Positions 1 through 7,603 of a stretch of 58,400 nucleotides of DNA are shown one piece after another. Under the pieces are notes generated by a model, which was not told the DNA's origin, ran no database searches, and worked only from the letters and a program-made list of their open reading frames with translations. The stretch is taken from assembly GCA_019244045.1 (NCBI GenBank), contig JAFATF010000710.1, positions 1 through 58,400 of the forward strand. Reading direction: 5' to 3'. The number at the start of each line of letters is the position of its first letter. Positions within the stretch are counted from its first letter, which is position 1. The DNA comes from Acidobacteriota bacterium (lineage in GTDB: Bacteria > Acidobacteriota > Terriglobia > Terriglobales > Acidobacteriaceae). The position numbers were made by a program, and so were the translations under genes.

Positions 1-194
1 GATCCAGCAAAGTACAAGTCGCGATCGAAGATCGACTCGAGGTAAACAGGTTTGTAAGCGAATTGTTCAAGCGTGGCGCAGCCTGCCGCGAGTGCCGAGG
101 GCTTAATGTCACTGGCCGGTGCAACAATTCCCACCTTGTCACCCGGCTGCAACGCGGGCGGTTTCATGCGCGGTTTTGGGACGCTCAAGTCCAT
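1..194 (-). CDS. LD-carboxypeptidase (peptidase S66), N-terminal part
   Basis: Only the first 64 codons are in the window; the gene runs off the left edge. The N-terminus carries the family opening: PPALQPGDKVGIVAPAS at residues 12-28, then the FAYKPVYLES and YFAG stretches that precede the conserved active-site region. Family members (LdcA/MccF) are Ser-Glu-His peptidases that remove the terminal D-Ala from muropeptide tetrapeptides during murein recycling. The catalytic Ser, Glu and His lie beyond the edge and cannot be checked. Start is the ATG at 194; a second in-frame ATG lies nine codons later, close to the conserved block. No signal peptide is visible, which fits a cytoplasmic recycling enzyme. 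The family is clear; the exact substrate is inferred. Confidence 0.82.
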   Translation of the reverse strand, partial: MDLSVPKPRMKPPALQPGDKVGIVAPASDIKPSALAAGCATLEQFAYKPVYLESIFDRDLYFAG

Positions 195-443
195 TCCCTA
201 GGCGATCTTAACAGCCTGACCTTGGAGGCGGGAAGTAACGACGGTTCGAGACCGCCTGGGTGCTCAGAGACTCGGCCAGCGACGAAGCTGGCCGTCACTA
301 TTGATGGCTTGTTCAACTTGCCTGAATTTCCTAGTCCTCGTGCGAACCCTAACCGCAGCTCACCGGGAATCGGCGGTCGCTCGGGAACACCCTCCCTGTT
401 GCTGGTGTCAAACGCTGTGGGACAAGATTCTGTTTAGAGTGAC

Positions 444-1899
444 GTGGTGCGGTTGACGCCAGTGCGGCCCGCTTTGCGGATTTCCATCATGAAACTCCTC
501 GACCCAACGGGGAAGTCAGATTGTGTGTACCTGCCCTCTCCCCTCATAGGCCTTATCTCGGCGGCTATGACCGCATTCTCAATGGGCGGTTTTCCGGTCC
601 ACATCAGGTCCTGGAGTGAATTAACTGTCATGGCAATAGGGCGCGTCGTCGCTGTTTTTCTTGCGGCGACTCTCACCAACGTAAGTCTCTATCGGGCCAA
701 AGCAGTAACCGGATTCGCTGGTTGGCAACTCGCGTTGCGCACGAGTCTCGGTGCGCTTTGGCTAGCTCCCCTGGCCCTTTTTATTCGCAACCATTCGGCA
801 TGCGCGCTCGCCCTGGCCGTGGTTTTCGTCATCAGTGCTGGGAAGGGGTTTCGATTGTCACGAGGTGCTTCCGACCAAGGAGCTTCTTGCGCGCCTTTTC
901 ATCTTGAAAGCAGTCCATTCAGGGTACTCGAATCGCCGGACTGCTTCAAACAGCCCCTCAATGCCCTTGCGGTTCTGAGCGCGGAATTGGTGCGCTGACA
1001 ACTCTGGCGGATCACCTTCTGCTTGGCACGTTACTCGTGGCTCTCAGCTCCGCAATTGTGGTGTATGCCTCGAAACACATTCTCACTCCAGAGTTGGCCT
1101 TTCGATCGCGTTCACGCCTGTCCCTCGCATTCGTGCTGCCAATCGTCTCTACGGCAGCCGCATTGCTGCCGCATTTAGGCGGCGGCTATCAGTTCGGCGG
1201 CTCCGGAAACGCGGGAACTCCCGTCAAGGCTCGATGGGGAGAGGCGCGGCAAGGCAGATTCATCAGGCCGCCAGGGCTTCGAGGATCGAGTGCTGAACTT
1301 GCTTATCCGGGCGTTGTGTTATGGCCGGAACAGCTGTCCACAAAACTGCTCGCTGCCCCGGCACGGAGTTTTAAGAACCCCTGAATACCTCGCGAAAGTC
1401 ACCGCTGATAATTCCCTTCTCAGGGGTCTATTGGTTCTTTAAGGCTCCAGAAGCGCAACTACCCAGGAATCCTCACCACACCCATGGCAGCCCAGAGCTA
1501 TTGAACATTCACACCACGGACAGGCACGCACTCTCAATGGAAGCGCACCAGAACTTCGGCACATCCATCAATCCGTCGTTTTGCCGTGAAATTCAGATTG
1601 TCATACGAAATGCAGACTGCTACCCCGGCACGGTCTCTCTTGAACTCATCTTGATAGATACCACGCTGCGGGAAAAACCTTCCCAGTCGGTCGGCAGCAG
1701 TGCCGTCGTCTCAGCCATGACATGGAAGCTTTATGATGATCGGCCGGTGACAACGGAAATCCTGCATTTCAACGTTCCCGTGAAATCCAGAATCAGCCGA
1801 TTCGATGAGCTGATGGTCATCTTTCGCTTAGATCCTGGCCGTTCGTTTTCTGCCGCCAAGATGGGCATTACAAGCTTCATACTTATTCCTCGTACATAA
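444..1899 (+). pseudogene. Frame-shifted integral membrane protein with conserved C-terminal domain
   Basis: Three open stretches in successive frames read as one protein. From 444 (GTG; ATG at 489) to about 990 come hydrophobic helices, including LIGLISAAMTAF and LAPLALF. After a -1 shift at about 980-995 the frame continues GALTTLADHLLLGTLLVALS and then GVVLWPEQ, ending at 1384. After a second -1 shift at 1372-1384 it continues IIPFSGVYWFFKAPEAQ, MEAHQNFGTSIN, RNADCYPGTVSLELIL and RFDELMVIFRLDPGRS, to a stop at 1899. I recognise this order (several TM helices, a VxLWPE motif, GVYWFFK, YPGTxSLELxLxDT, FDExxVxF) as a membrane protein common in Acidobacteria, of unknown function. The true N-terminus is uncertain. 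Either the gene is decayed or the sequence has two single-base deletions; TTTT and CCCC tracts flank the second site. Confidence 0.6.
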
Positions 1900-2013
1900 A
1901 CATGAGCGCGCATGGCGTAGGAAGATTTTGCGAGATAACGCTTTGCCCCGGTCTGTGTTTTCTGCTTAGTGCTGCACGGTCGAAATTATGGGATAGATCT
2001 CTAAGAAAGAACT

Positions 2014-2793
2014 CTAAATAAAAAACTCTCCCCGGCAGAGGATTTGCGCCGGACCGCGCAAATATACCTCATCCTCCCAGCGCACCAGTTGCTGTCCACC
2101 GGGAGCCTGGACCTGAACTGGCGATTCCGCCCGACCCGCTGCGATGGCAGCGACGGCCGACGCGCAAGCACCGGTGCCCGACGATTGGGTCTCGCCAACT
2201 CCGCGCTCAAAAAGGCGGATCTCGATATAAGCTTTGCCGCGAATGGCCACCAATTCCACATTGATTCCGTGCTTAAAATCGTGATGACCGCCAATTTCCG
2301 CAGCTTCGGCCTGCCACCCAGGAGCAAATTCCTCCAAGAAGACGACAAAGTGAGGATTTCCCACAGATACCGGTATGCCGCGCACTTCACGGAAGGCAAG
2401 CTTGACGGAAAACTCATCCCCTATCTCTGGTTTGCCCATGGCCGTTTCGAAGTGGAACGTCATTTCATCGCGCGCCATCAGCTGGCACGGCTTCACGCCG
2501 ATTGCCGTGCGAACGGTAAATTTCTCTTTTCCCTGTTCCGACGCGAGATAGGCAGCGACACAGCGCGTGCCATTGCCGGAAATTTCCGCTTCCGACCCGT
2601 CCGCATTAAACAACCGAGCCCGGACGTCAGCATCGCTCGCCGGAAACAGCCACTCGACTCCATCGGCACCAACGCCATTGTAACGATTACAGATTTGGCG
2701 GGTAAACCCAGCCAAATCGGCCGGGGCGTACATACCCTCGATGATCAGAAAGTCATTCCCACAAGCCGTGGCCTTGACGAACGGAACCATCAT
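2014..2793 (-). CDS. dapF: Diaminopimelate epimerase-like protein, Ser at both catalytic Cys positions
   Basis: DapF interconverts LL- and meso-diaminopimelate for lysine and peptidoglycan synthesis. Family signatures are present in order: ACGNDFLII near residue 10, NADGSEAEISGNGTRC at about 63-78, SVGNPHFVVF, ERGVGETQSSGTGACAS at about 196-211, and a C-terminal APGGQ block. The two catalytic cysteines of E. coli DapF (C73 and C217) align with Ser72 and Ser205 here; the codons are TCC and TCG. An extra Cys sits at position 11, next to the substrate-binding GND. The chosen start ATG (2793) overlaps the TGA of the mgtC-like gene in an ATGATG arrangement, so translation is probably coupled; a GTG eight codons upstream would lie inside that gene. 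The fold is certain, but whether it catalyses by the usual two-thiol mechanism is open. It could be a divergent racemase. Confidence 0.85.
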   Translation of the reverse strand: MMVPFVKATACGNDFLIIEGMYAPADLAGFTRQICNRYNGVGADGVEWLFPASDADVRARLFNADGSEAEISGNGTRCVAAYLASEQGKEKFTVRTAIGVKPCQLMARDEMTFHFETAMGKPEIGDEFSVKLAFREVRGIPVSVGNPHFVVFLEEFAPGWQAEAAEIGGHHDFKHGINVELVAIRGKAYIEIRLFERGVGETQSSGTGACASAVAAIAAGRAESPVQVQAPGGQQLVRWEDEVYLRGPAQILCRGEFFI

Positions 2794-3497
2794 TCCCGTT
2801 CGGCCGCGCCCAGACACTTAACGCTGAAAAACAGGGATGACTCGTGCAGGAGAATTTCGATCTCCTTCTGCTCGCTTTGGGAAGCTTCGACGGAGAAGAC
2901 GAGACGGGAATGGCCGTTGCTCGACGCTGCATGTACATCCTGCAGCATCTTGCGCTGGGTCTGCAGGAGGCGGTTCACTTCAGCGAGCACTGCCTCGACG
3001 CCTGGTCCCGTAACCTCGTAGGCAATCAGCATCTCTTTTAAGGTCACGTGCCGTTCGGCTTTCCCCAAAAAACTAAGGGAAATCAGGATCAGCCCGGTGG
3101 CAAAAGCGGCAGTTAGATACAGGCCGCCTCCGGCGGCCATGCCTATCGAAGCCACTACAAACAATGTAGCCGCGGTCGTTAGACCAGTGACCGATCCGCG
3201 AGCATGCAGAATGGATCCAGCTCCGATGAATCCGATGCCGGGAATGATCTGTGCCGCAATGCGGGTGTGATCGCCCGTATGCTCGCCGGCCAATACATCG
3301 GAAAGGATCGTGTATAGGGCGGCGCCAAAGCAGATAAACATGTTGGTTCGCAATCCCGCCGGCTTGTGCCGCAATTCACGCTCTAAGCCTATGACACCGC
3401 CCAGGACCGCGGCCACGACCAGCCGCACGATGGCCGTCGGGATCATGTCCGAGAGTTCTCCAGCAAGATGATGAATGATTTGCCGAACCGGCTCCAT
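2790..3497 (-). CDS. MgtC/SapB family membrane protein
   Basis: This is a 235-residue inner-membrane protein. The N-terminal MgtC domain (about residues 20-155) has the family motifs GLERE, GLRTNMFICFGAAL, IIPGIGFIGAGSIL and VTGLTTAATLFVVASIGMA, spread over about five transmembrane helices. A soluble tail of about 80 residues follows, resembling the ACT-like C-terminal domain of MgtC proteins. Family members are linked to growth at low magnesium and to modulation of the F-type ATPase or membrane potential; many in non-pathogens have no defined role. It precedes dapF on the same strand with a stop/start overlap. A TATAAA box lies about 90 nt upstream, leaving a fairly long leader. No Mg transporter gene is nearby, so a link to Mg is only family-based. 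Confidence 0.88.
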   Translation of the reverse strand: MEPVRQIIHHLAGELSDMIPTAIVRLVVAAVLGGVIGLERELRHKPAGLRTNMFICFGAALYTILSDVLAGEHTGDHTRIAAQIIPGIGFIGAGSILHARGSVTGLTTAATLFVVASIGMAAGGGLYLTAAFATGLILISLSFLGKAERHVTLKEMLIAYEVTGPGVEAVLAEVNRLLQTQRKMLQDVHAASSNGHSRLVFSVEASQSEQKEIEILLHESSLFFSVKCLGAAERE

Positions 3498-3588
3498 AAA
3501 ACCTCGGAATAGCTCTCAACGCGCGGCCGACTGCCTTTTTATCAATATGCTTCGCTCAAGTACATGGGCATAGGCAGAAGATGAGGAT

Positions 3589-3594
3589 TTTATA
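3589..3594 (-). promoter_or_regulatory. -10-like hexamer upstream of the mgtC-like gene
   Basis: TATAAA on the minus strand within CCGTTATAAAATCC, about 90 nt before the mgtC-like start. No clear -35 is seen at 16-18 nt, so this is a weak prediction. Confidence 0.3.
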
Positions 3595-3714
3595 ACGGAA
3601 AAATTCTCGACCTGAGTGCCTGGCTAGATGCCGGTCGAAGCCGACGCTTGGGGAACACGCAGACAAATGTTGTCTGTACGCTGCTGTCTCGGCAGGATCT
3701 CGTGGTCAGTGAAA

Positions 3715-5364
3715 TTACTCTCGGCCAAGTGTATGGGTTGAGAAAATCGTTGCGGGTCGCTGGCCCGGTGTTTCGACGATAATCAACGGTACGAGTTTGT
3801 GCCGGCGAGCACTGCGGGCGACTGGGTCATCATCAAAGCCTATCGCGTAGTCTGCCAGGGCGCCCGGGTCAGCAAGCGCCCGCTCCCATAAACCCGCGGG
3901 ATCCGATGGCTGTCTCCAGGTGCGGTGATTCCCTTCCTGGATGACGCGCGCCAGGGGAATGCCGGCAGCCTGGAGCGCGCCAACGTGATCCCCCAGATAC
4001 ATTAAGAGCGTAGAGTTGGCAGGAAGCCTACGCAAATTTGCTGCCAGCTCCCGCTCGAGCGCGATGCGACTCTGCGAGTTCACCCATGCCTCGCGCAATG
4101 TAACCGGCTGCGCTCGCCACACCGAGACGTAGCTTGCGGCCACCCAAGCCATCGCGAGAACCACAATGAGAGCTTTCGCCGGGCGACGGTCCACCATGCT
4201 GCTGAGGAAATAAATGCCGACGCTAAAGAAAACCGCTGCCGCCGGAAGCAATTCGATCCCATACCGCACATTGTAATAAGAAAATGGCCACCAGCTTGGA
4301 ACGAAGACGGGTACCCCGCCGTAGGCGATTGAGAGCGCGTAAAAAGGGAAAGGAAGCCACAGAAGCCAAAACGCGGCTAGCCTTCGATCGAGAAGCAGAG
4401 ATAACGCGCTACCCAGGATGGCGATTCCCAGCCAGCCCCGTTCGAAACTTGCTCCTGAGAGGTTGTCCTCGGCGGCCTTCAGAAAGTACTCACCGGCCGC
4501 GATAACATCATGCGAGCCCGGATGGGCGGGAAAGCCCGGAGTGGCACTTCGTTTCTCAATCTCCCGGGCAGAGTAGGGTCCGGTGGCAAATTCGAGGGGA
4601 TTGCGGTAAATAGCCCAGTTATAGGCGAGCCAGACGGTCGGCGCAGCCGCAACGATCAGCACGAAATTTCGGAGAGCGCGCCCTAAGGTTGCCTCATTTT
4701 GGCCGTATCCGCGGGCGACATGCACCAGGATGGTGACAGCAATCGAAACCACAATAGCTAGCAACCAACCGTCGTAACGAGTCCATTCAGCGCAGGCCAA
4801 GCACAGGGCACATTTTTCTAAAGAACTTGCAGCCGATCGCCTCCCGGTGTCAAATCCCTGGATGAACTCGCAGAAGTACAGGACCGCCCATATGAATAAG
4901 GCAAGATAAAGCGGCTCGGTCATCGCCGTGGTGCTGAGATAAATTAGATTGGGATTGGCGCCCAGGATGATGGCGCCGAGGTACGCCGCCGTCCGGCTCG
5001 CCACCCCGGGCAGAAGGCTGAGTGATCCGCGTACCAGCCGAAAGATTCCGAGCACGGCGAAAACATACGCCACCAAGGAAGGAACCGATCCACCCGCACC
5101 GCTTTCCCAGGCAGCCTTTGAAACCAAGAACGGGATCATCAGTAAATGGGGCAAAGGCAACCACACCGTTCCAAGTTGCAATACGCCTGGAGTCTTCGAG
5201 TCAAAAACTCTTCGCGCTATGTTGATGTGGGCGACCGCGTCTCCGTAGCGCAGGACAGAGTCGTGGCGAAGATAAAAGGCGAAAAACAGCAGCGCCAAGA
5301 CCGACGCAGCTGCGCTGACCAGCCGCATCTCCTCGTCCCAGCCGAGGATCTTTGAATCCTTCAT
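3715..5364 (-). CDS. GT-C type membrane glycosyltransferase-like protein
   Basis: 549 residues with about ten to twelve hydrophobic helices. After the first helix the periplasmic loop has RYGDAVAHINIARRVFDS followed by LGTVWLPLPHLLMIPF, the layout of GT-C enzymes (ArnT/PMT type) where an acidic residue in loop 1 binds the polyprenyl-phosphate sugar. TTAMTEPLYLALF in a later helix is also typical. Such enzymes move sugars from lipid-linked donors to lipids, glycans or proteins on the outer face of the membrane. It is the last gene of the mtnP-pfkB operon and its ATG overlaps the pfkB stop by four bases. Acceptor and sugar cannot be told from sequence. The association with a sugar kinase is suggestive only. 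Confidence 0.72.
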   Translation of the reverse strand: MKDSKILGWDEEMRLVSAAASVLALLFFAFYLRHDSVLRYGDAVAHINIARRVFDSKTPGVLQLGTVWLPLPHLLMIPFLVSKAAWESGAGGSVPSLVAYVFAVLGIFRLVRGSLSLLPGVASRTAAYLGAIILGANPNLIYLSTTAMTEPLYLALFIWAVLYFCEFIQGFDTGRRSAASSLEKCALCLACAEWTRYDGWLLAIVVSIAVTILVHVARGYGQNEATLGRALRNFVLIVAAAPTVWLAYNWAIYRNPLEFATGPYSAREIEKRSATPGFPAHPGSHDVIAAGEYFLKAAEDNLSGASFERGWLGIAILGSALSLLLDRRLAAFWLLWLPFPFYALSIAYGGVPVFVPSWWPFSYYNVRYGIELLPAAAVFFSVGIYFLSSMVDRRPAKALIVVLAMAWVAASYVSVWRAQPVTLREAWVNSQSRIALERELAANLRRLPANSTLLMYLGDHVGALQAAGIPLARVIQEGNHRTWRQPSDPAGLWERALADPGALADYAIGFDDDPVARSARRHKLVPLIIVETPGQRPATIFSTHTLGRE

Positions 5365-6284
5365 TCCAGGTGAGTCAATTCACGAAAGACTTGGAAACGG
5401 GCGTCAATCTCTTTCCGGGACAAACTCTCGAGCCGTTCCGTGCCGAAGCACTCGACGGCAAATGACCCCATCACGCCGCCATAAAACAGCGCACGTTTCA
5501 GCACTTCGCGATTTAATTCTTCCTGAGAAGCCAAATATCCCATGAAGCCCCCGGCGAAGGAGTCGCCCGCGCCCGTGGGATCCTTGACTTCTTCGATGGG
5601 CAGTGCCGGGGCACGGAAGGGATGAGCGCCAATGCCAAAAGCGCTCTCGCGAAAGAAAATAGTCGCGCCATATTCGCCATGCTTAACCACCAGCGCCTGG
5701 GGGCCAAAGGCCAATACCTTTCGTGCCGCGCGGGGCAAGCTGCCATCATTGGCCAGCATTTTGGTTTCCGTGTCGTTGATCAAGAGAATGTCGACCATTT
5801 GCAGCGTGTCGACCAGCTCCTGGGGAGTGTGGTTAATCCAATAGTTCATGGTGTCGCCGCCCGTGAGGCGAACGCCATCCATCTGCAAACGGACGCTCTT
5901 TTGCAGAGAGGGATGAATATTGGCAAGAAAAAGAAATGAAGAGTCCTGATAGGCGCGAGGGATTTTGGGCTGAAAGTGCTCAAATACGTTCAGTTCGGTG
6001 AAATCGGTTTTGGCTTCGTTGAGATTCTCCAGATATTGCCCGCCCCAGCGGAAGGTCTTGCCGTTCGCGTGTTCGATTCCGCGCGTATCTATACCGTGAC
6101 GTTTTAGACGATTTTCCTGTTCGGCGGTGAAGTCGCTGCCCACGATGGCCACCATGCGGACTTCAGTGAAGTAGGCGGCGGCCAGCGCGAAATAAGTTAA
6201 AGCCCCGCCCAGCACGTTTTCCACCCGCCCAGCGGGGCTCGTAATGGTGTCGAATGCAACTGAACCTACAGCCAATACGCTCAT
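5361..6284 (-). CDS. PfkB family carbohydrate/nucleoside kinase
   Basis: A 307-residue ribokinase-fold kinase. It opens with VLAVGSVAFDTITSPAGR, has the glycine pair VLGGALTYFAL for substrate binding, and ends with the PfkB signature DPTGAGDSFAGGFMGYLA at about residues 238-255, in which the second Asp is the catalytic base. Members phosphorylate ribose, fructose-6-phosphate, adenosine and related compounds using ATP. It lies between mtnP and a glycosyltransferase with one-base and four-base overlaps. The MtnP reaction already gives a phosphorylated sugar, so a methylthioribose-kinase role is not needed; adenine or nucleoside salvage is possible but not shown. Family assignment is sure, substrate unknown. 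Confidence 0.88.
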   Translation of the reverse strand: MSVLAVGSVAFDTITSPAGRVENVLGGALTYFALAAAYFTEVRMVAIVGSDFTAEQENRLKRHGIDTRGIEHANGKTFRWGGQYLENLNEAKTDFTELNVFEHFQPKIPRAYQDSSFLFLANIHPSLQKSVRLQMDGVRLTGGDTMNYWINHTPQELVDTLQMVDILLINDTETKMLANDGSLPRAARKVLAFGPQALVVKHGEYGATIFFRESAFGIGAHPFRAPALPIEEVKDPTGAGDSFAGGFMGYLASQEELNREVLKRALFYGGVMGSFAVECFGTERLESLSRKEIDARFQVFRELTHLE

Positions 6285-7159
6285 CAGGCTTTTTTGTTCT
6301 CCAGGTATTTGTCGAGAAGTAAGCTAAGCTTCTGCCGCGCGGCTGCGGGAATTTTGTCGCGCTCCGTAAGGAGGGCATGCGCGAGGGCCGAGCCGCACTT
6401 GCAAGAGCGCGATCGAGGCATGCCCGCAACCGTCTCGCGGACCACCTTGCAGGCATTCTCGGCATTTCGGAGCAAGACCGAGACCACCTGGCTGGCCGTC
6501 ACAGAGTCATGATCGGGGTGCCAACAGTCATAATCCGTAACCATGGCCACTGTCACGTAGCACATTTCAGCTTCTCGAGCGAGCTTGGCCTCCTGCAGAT
6601 TGGTCATGCCGATTACATCCATCCCCCAACTGCGGTAGATGTTCGACTCCGCTTTAGTCGAAAATTGGGGGCCCTCCATGCAAAGATAAGTTCCCCCGCT
6701 TTTGGCACTGATTTCAGCTTTGTGGCACGCATTCTCGACTACCCGACTCAACTCCGGACACACCGGGTCAGCAAAGGAAACATGCGCCACAACCCCGCCA
6801 CCGAAAAAGGTGTCCAGCCGGTGCCGGGTGCGATCGAAGAACTGATCCGGCACAACGAAATCGAGAGGCTTGTGCTCTTGCTTCAGCGAGCCGACCGCTG
6901 ACAGCGAGACAATCCGTTCGACTCCTAATTGCCTGAAGCCATAAATGTTGGCACGAAAATTTAGCTCACTAGGCATAATCCGATGCCCCCGCCCGTGGCG
7001 GGAAAGAAAGGCAACCCTGCGGCCCTCAAGTTCGCCCACAATATAAGCATCGGACGGCTCGCCAAAAGGAGTTCCCACCCGAGTTTCGCTCACGGTACTG
7101 AGTCCCGGCATGGAATACAAACAGCTCCCACCGATTATGCCAATTTCCGCTTGCAACAA
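6284..7159 (-). CDS. mtnP: S-methyl-5'-thioadenosine phosphorylase
   Basis: MTAP cleaves 5'-methylthioadenosine with phosphate into adenine and methylthioribose-1-phosphate, recycling the by-product of polyamine synthesis. The 291-residue protein has the trimeric PNP/MTAP motifs: IGIIGGSCLYSMPGL at the start, FLSRHGRGHRIMPSELNFRANI, YLCMEGPQFSTKAES, DVIGMTNLQEAKLAREAEMCY and MVTDYDCWHPDHDSV. The last two distinguish MTAP from ordinary purine nucleoside phosphorylase. The start is TTG at 7159, placed only a few bases after a strong GGAGG, so the non-ATG start is well supported. It is the first gene of a three-gene operon behind a TATAAT box. The MTA phosphorylase call is firm; activity on methylthioinosine cannot be excluded. 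Confidence 0.93.
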   Translation of the reverse strand: MLQAEIGIIGGSCLYSMPGLSTVSETRVGTPFGEPSDAYIVGELEGRRVAFLSRHGRGHRIMPSELNFRANIYGFRQLGVERIVSLSAVGSLKQEHKPLDFVVPDQFFDRTRHRLDTFFGGGVVAHVSFADPVCPELSRVVENACHKAEISAKSGGTYLCMEGPQFSTKAESNIYRSWGMDVIGMTNLQEAKLAREAEMCYVTVAMVTDYDCWHPDHDSVTASQVVSVLLRNAENACKVVRETVAGMPRSRSCKCGSALAHALLTERDKIPAAARQKLSLLLDKYLENKKA

Positions 7160-7198
7160 AAATCCTCCAGAACTTTCGTTCGTCTATCACAAACTGGG

Positions 7199-7204
7199 GA
7201 TTAT
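7199..7204 (-). promoter_or_regulatory. -10 box of the mtnP operon
   Basis: TATAAT on the minus strand in GATTGTATAATCCCC, about 40 nt before the TTG start of mtnP. The -35 region has no good TTGACA match. Confidence 0.45.
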
Positions 7205-7591
7205 ACAATCGACCTTCGAATGACGAATGCAGCTGCCCCATCGGCGATCGCCTGAATGACCGGTGAGCGATCGGCGGCTGCGCTGCACCTGGCCCGGCAC
7301 TGGCTACTTAAGTCGGTAGCCGACCGAGTTCGCGAGCCGAGCGGTGCTTCATCTGATCACGATCGGGCTGGAGGCTCCCGTCTAAGCGACGGACAGCGGG
7401 AAACAAGCGCACAGTACGCGAAACGTCGCTCAGCAACGGTGCAGAGCTCCTTTCGCCATTTCGGAGCACAATTCTTTGTGCAGCCGGATCCCTGAGGCGA
7501 GTCCAGTTTTTAGCGCTACCCGATCCCCTCCTGGCGCGGGAAATAGGCGTCGCATTGAGAAGCTCGAACCGTGCGGCAAGTCCAGGCCCGT
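7205..7591. other. Intergenic stretch between mtnP and the aspartic protease, nothing assigned
   Basis: About 390 bases between divergently transcribed genes. I see no tRNA, no convincing coding sequence and no strong hairpin with a T run. The only short open stretch (7256-7495) has protein-unlike composition. Promoter elements lie at both edges. Confidence 0.5.
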
Positions 7592-7597
7592 TACAAT
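7592..7597 (+). promoter_or_regulatory. -10-like hexamer next to the protease start
   Basis: TACAAT within CCGTTACAATTC, ending six bases before the ATG at 7604. There is no Shine-Dalgarno sequence between, so a leaderless transcript is possible. No clear -35. Confidence 0.35.
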
Positions 7598-7603
7598 TCT
7601 TCC

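Noticed and set aside
63-437. 124-codon plus-strand frame before the pseudogene
   Set aside because: It runs antisense through the LD-carboxypeptidase start and has no recognisable features.
2044-3021. 325-codon plus-strand open frame
   Set aside because: It is antisense to dapF and the mgtC-like gene, which have full family motifs; its composition (Arg/Ser/His-rich) is that of a shadow frame.
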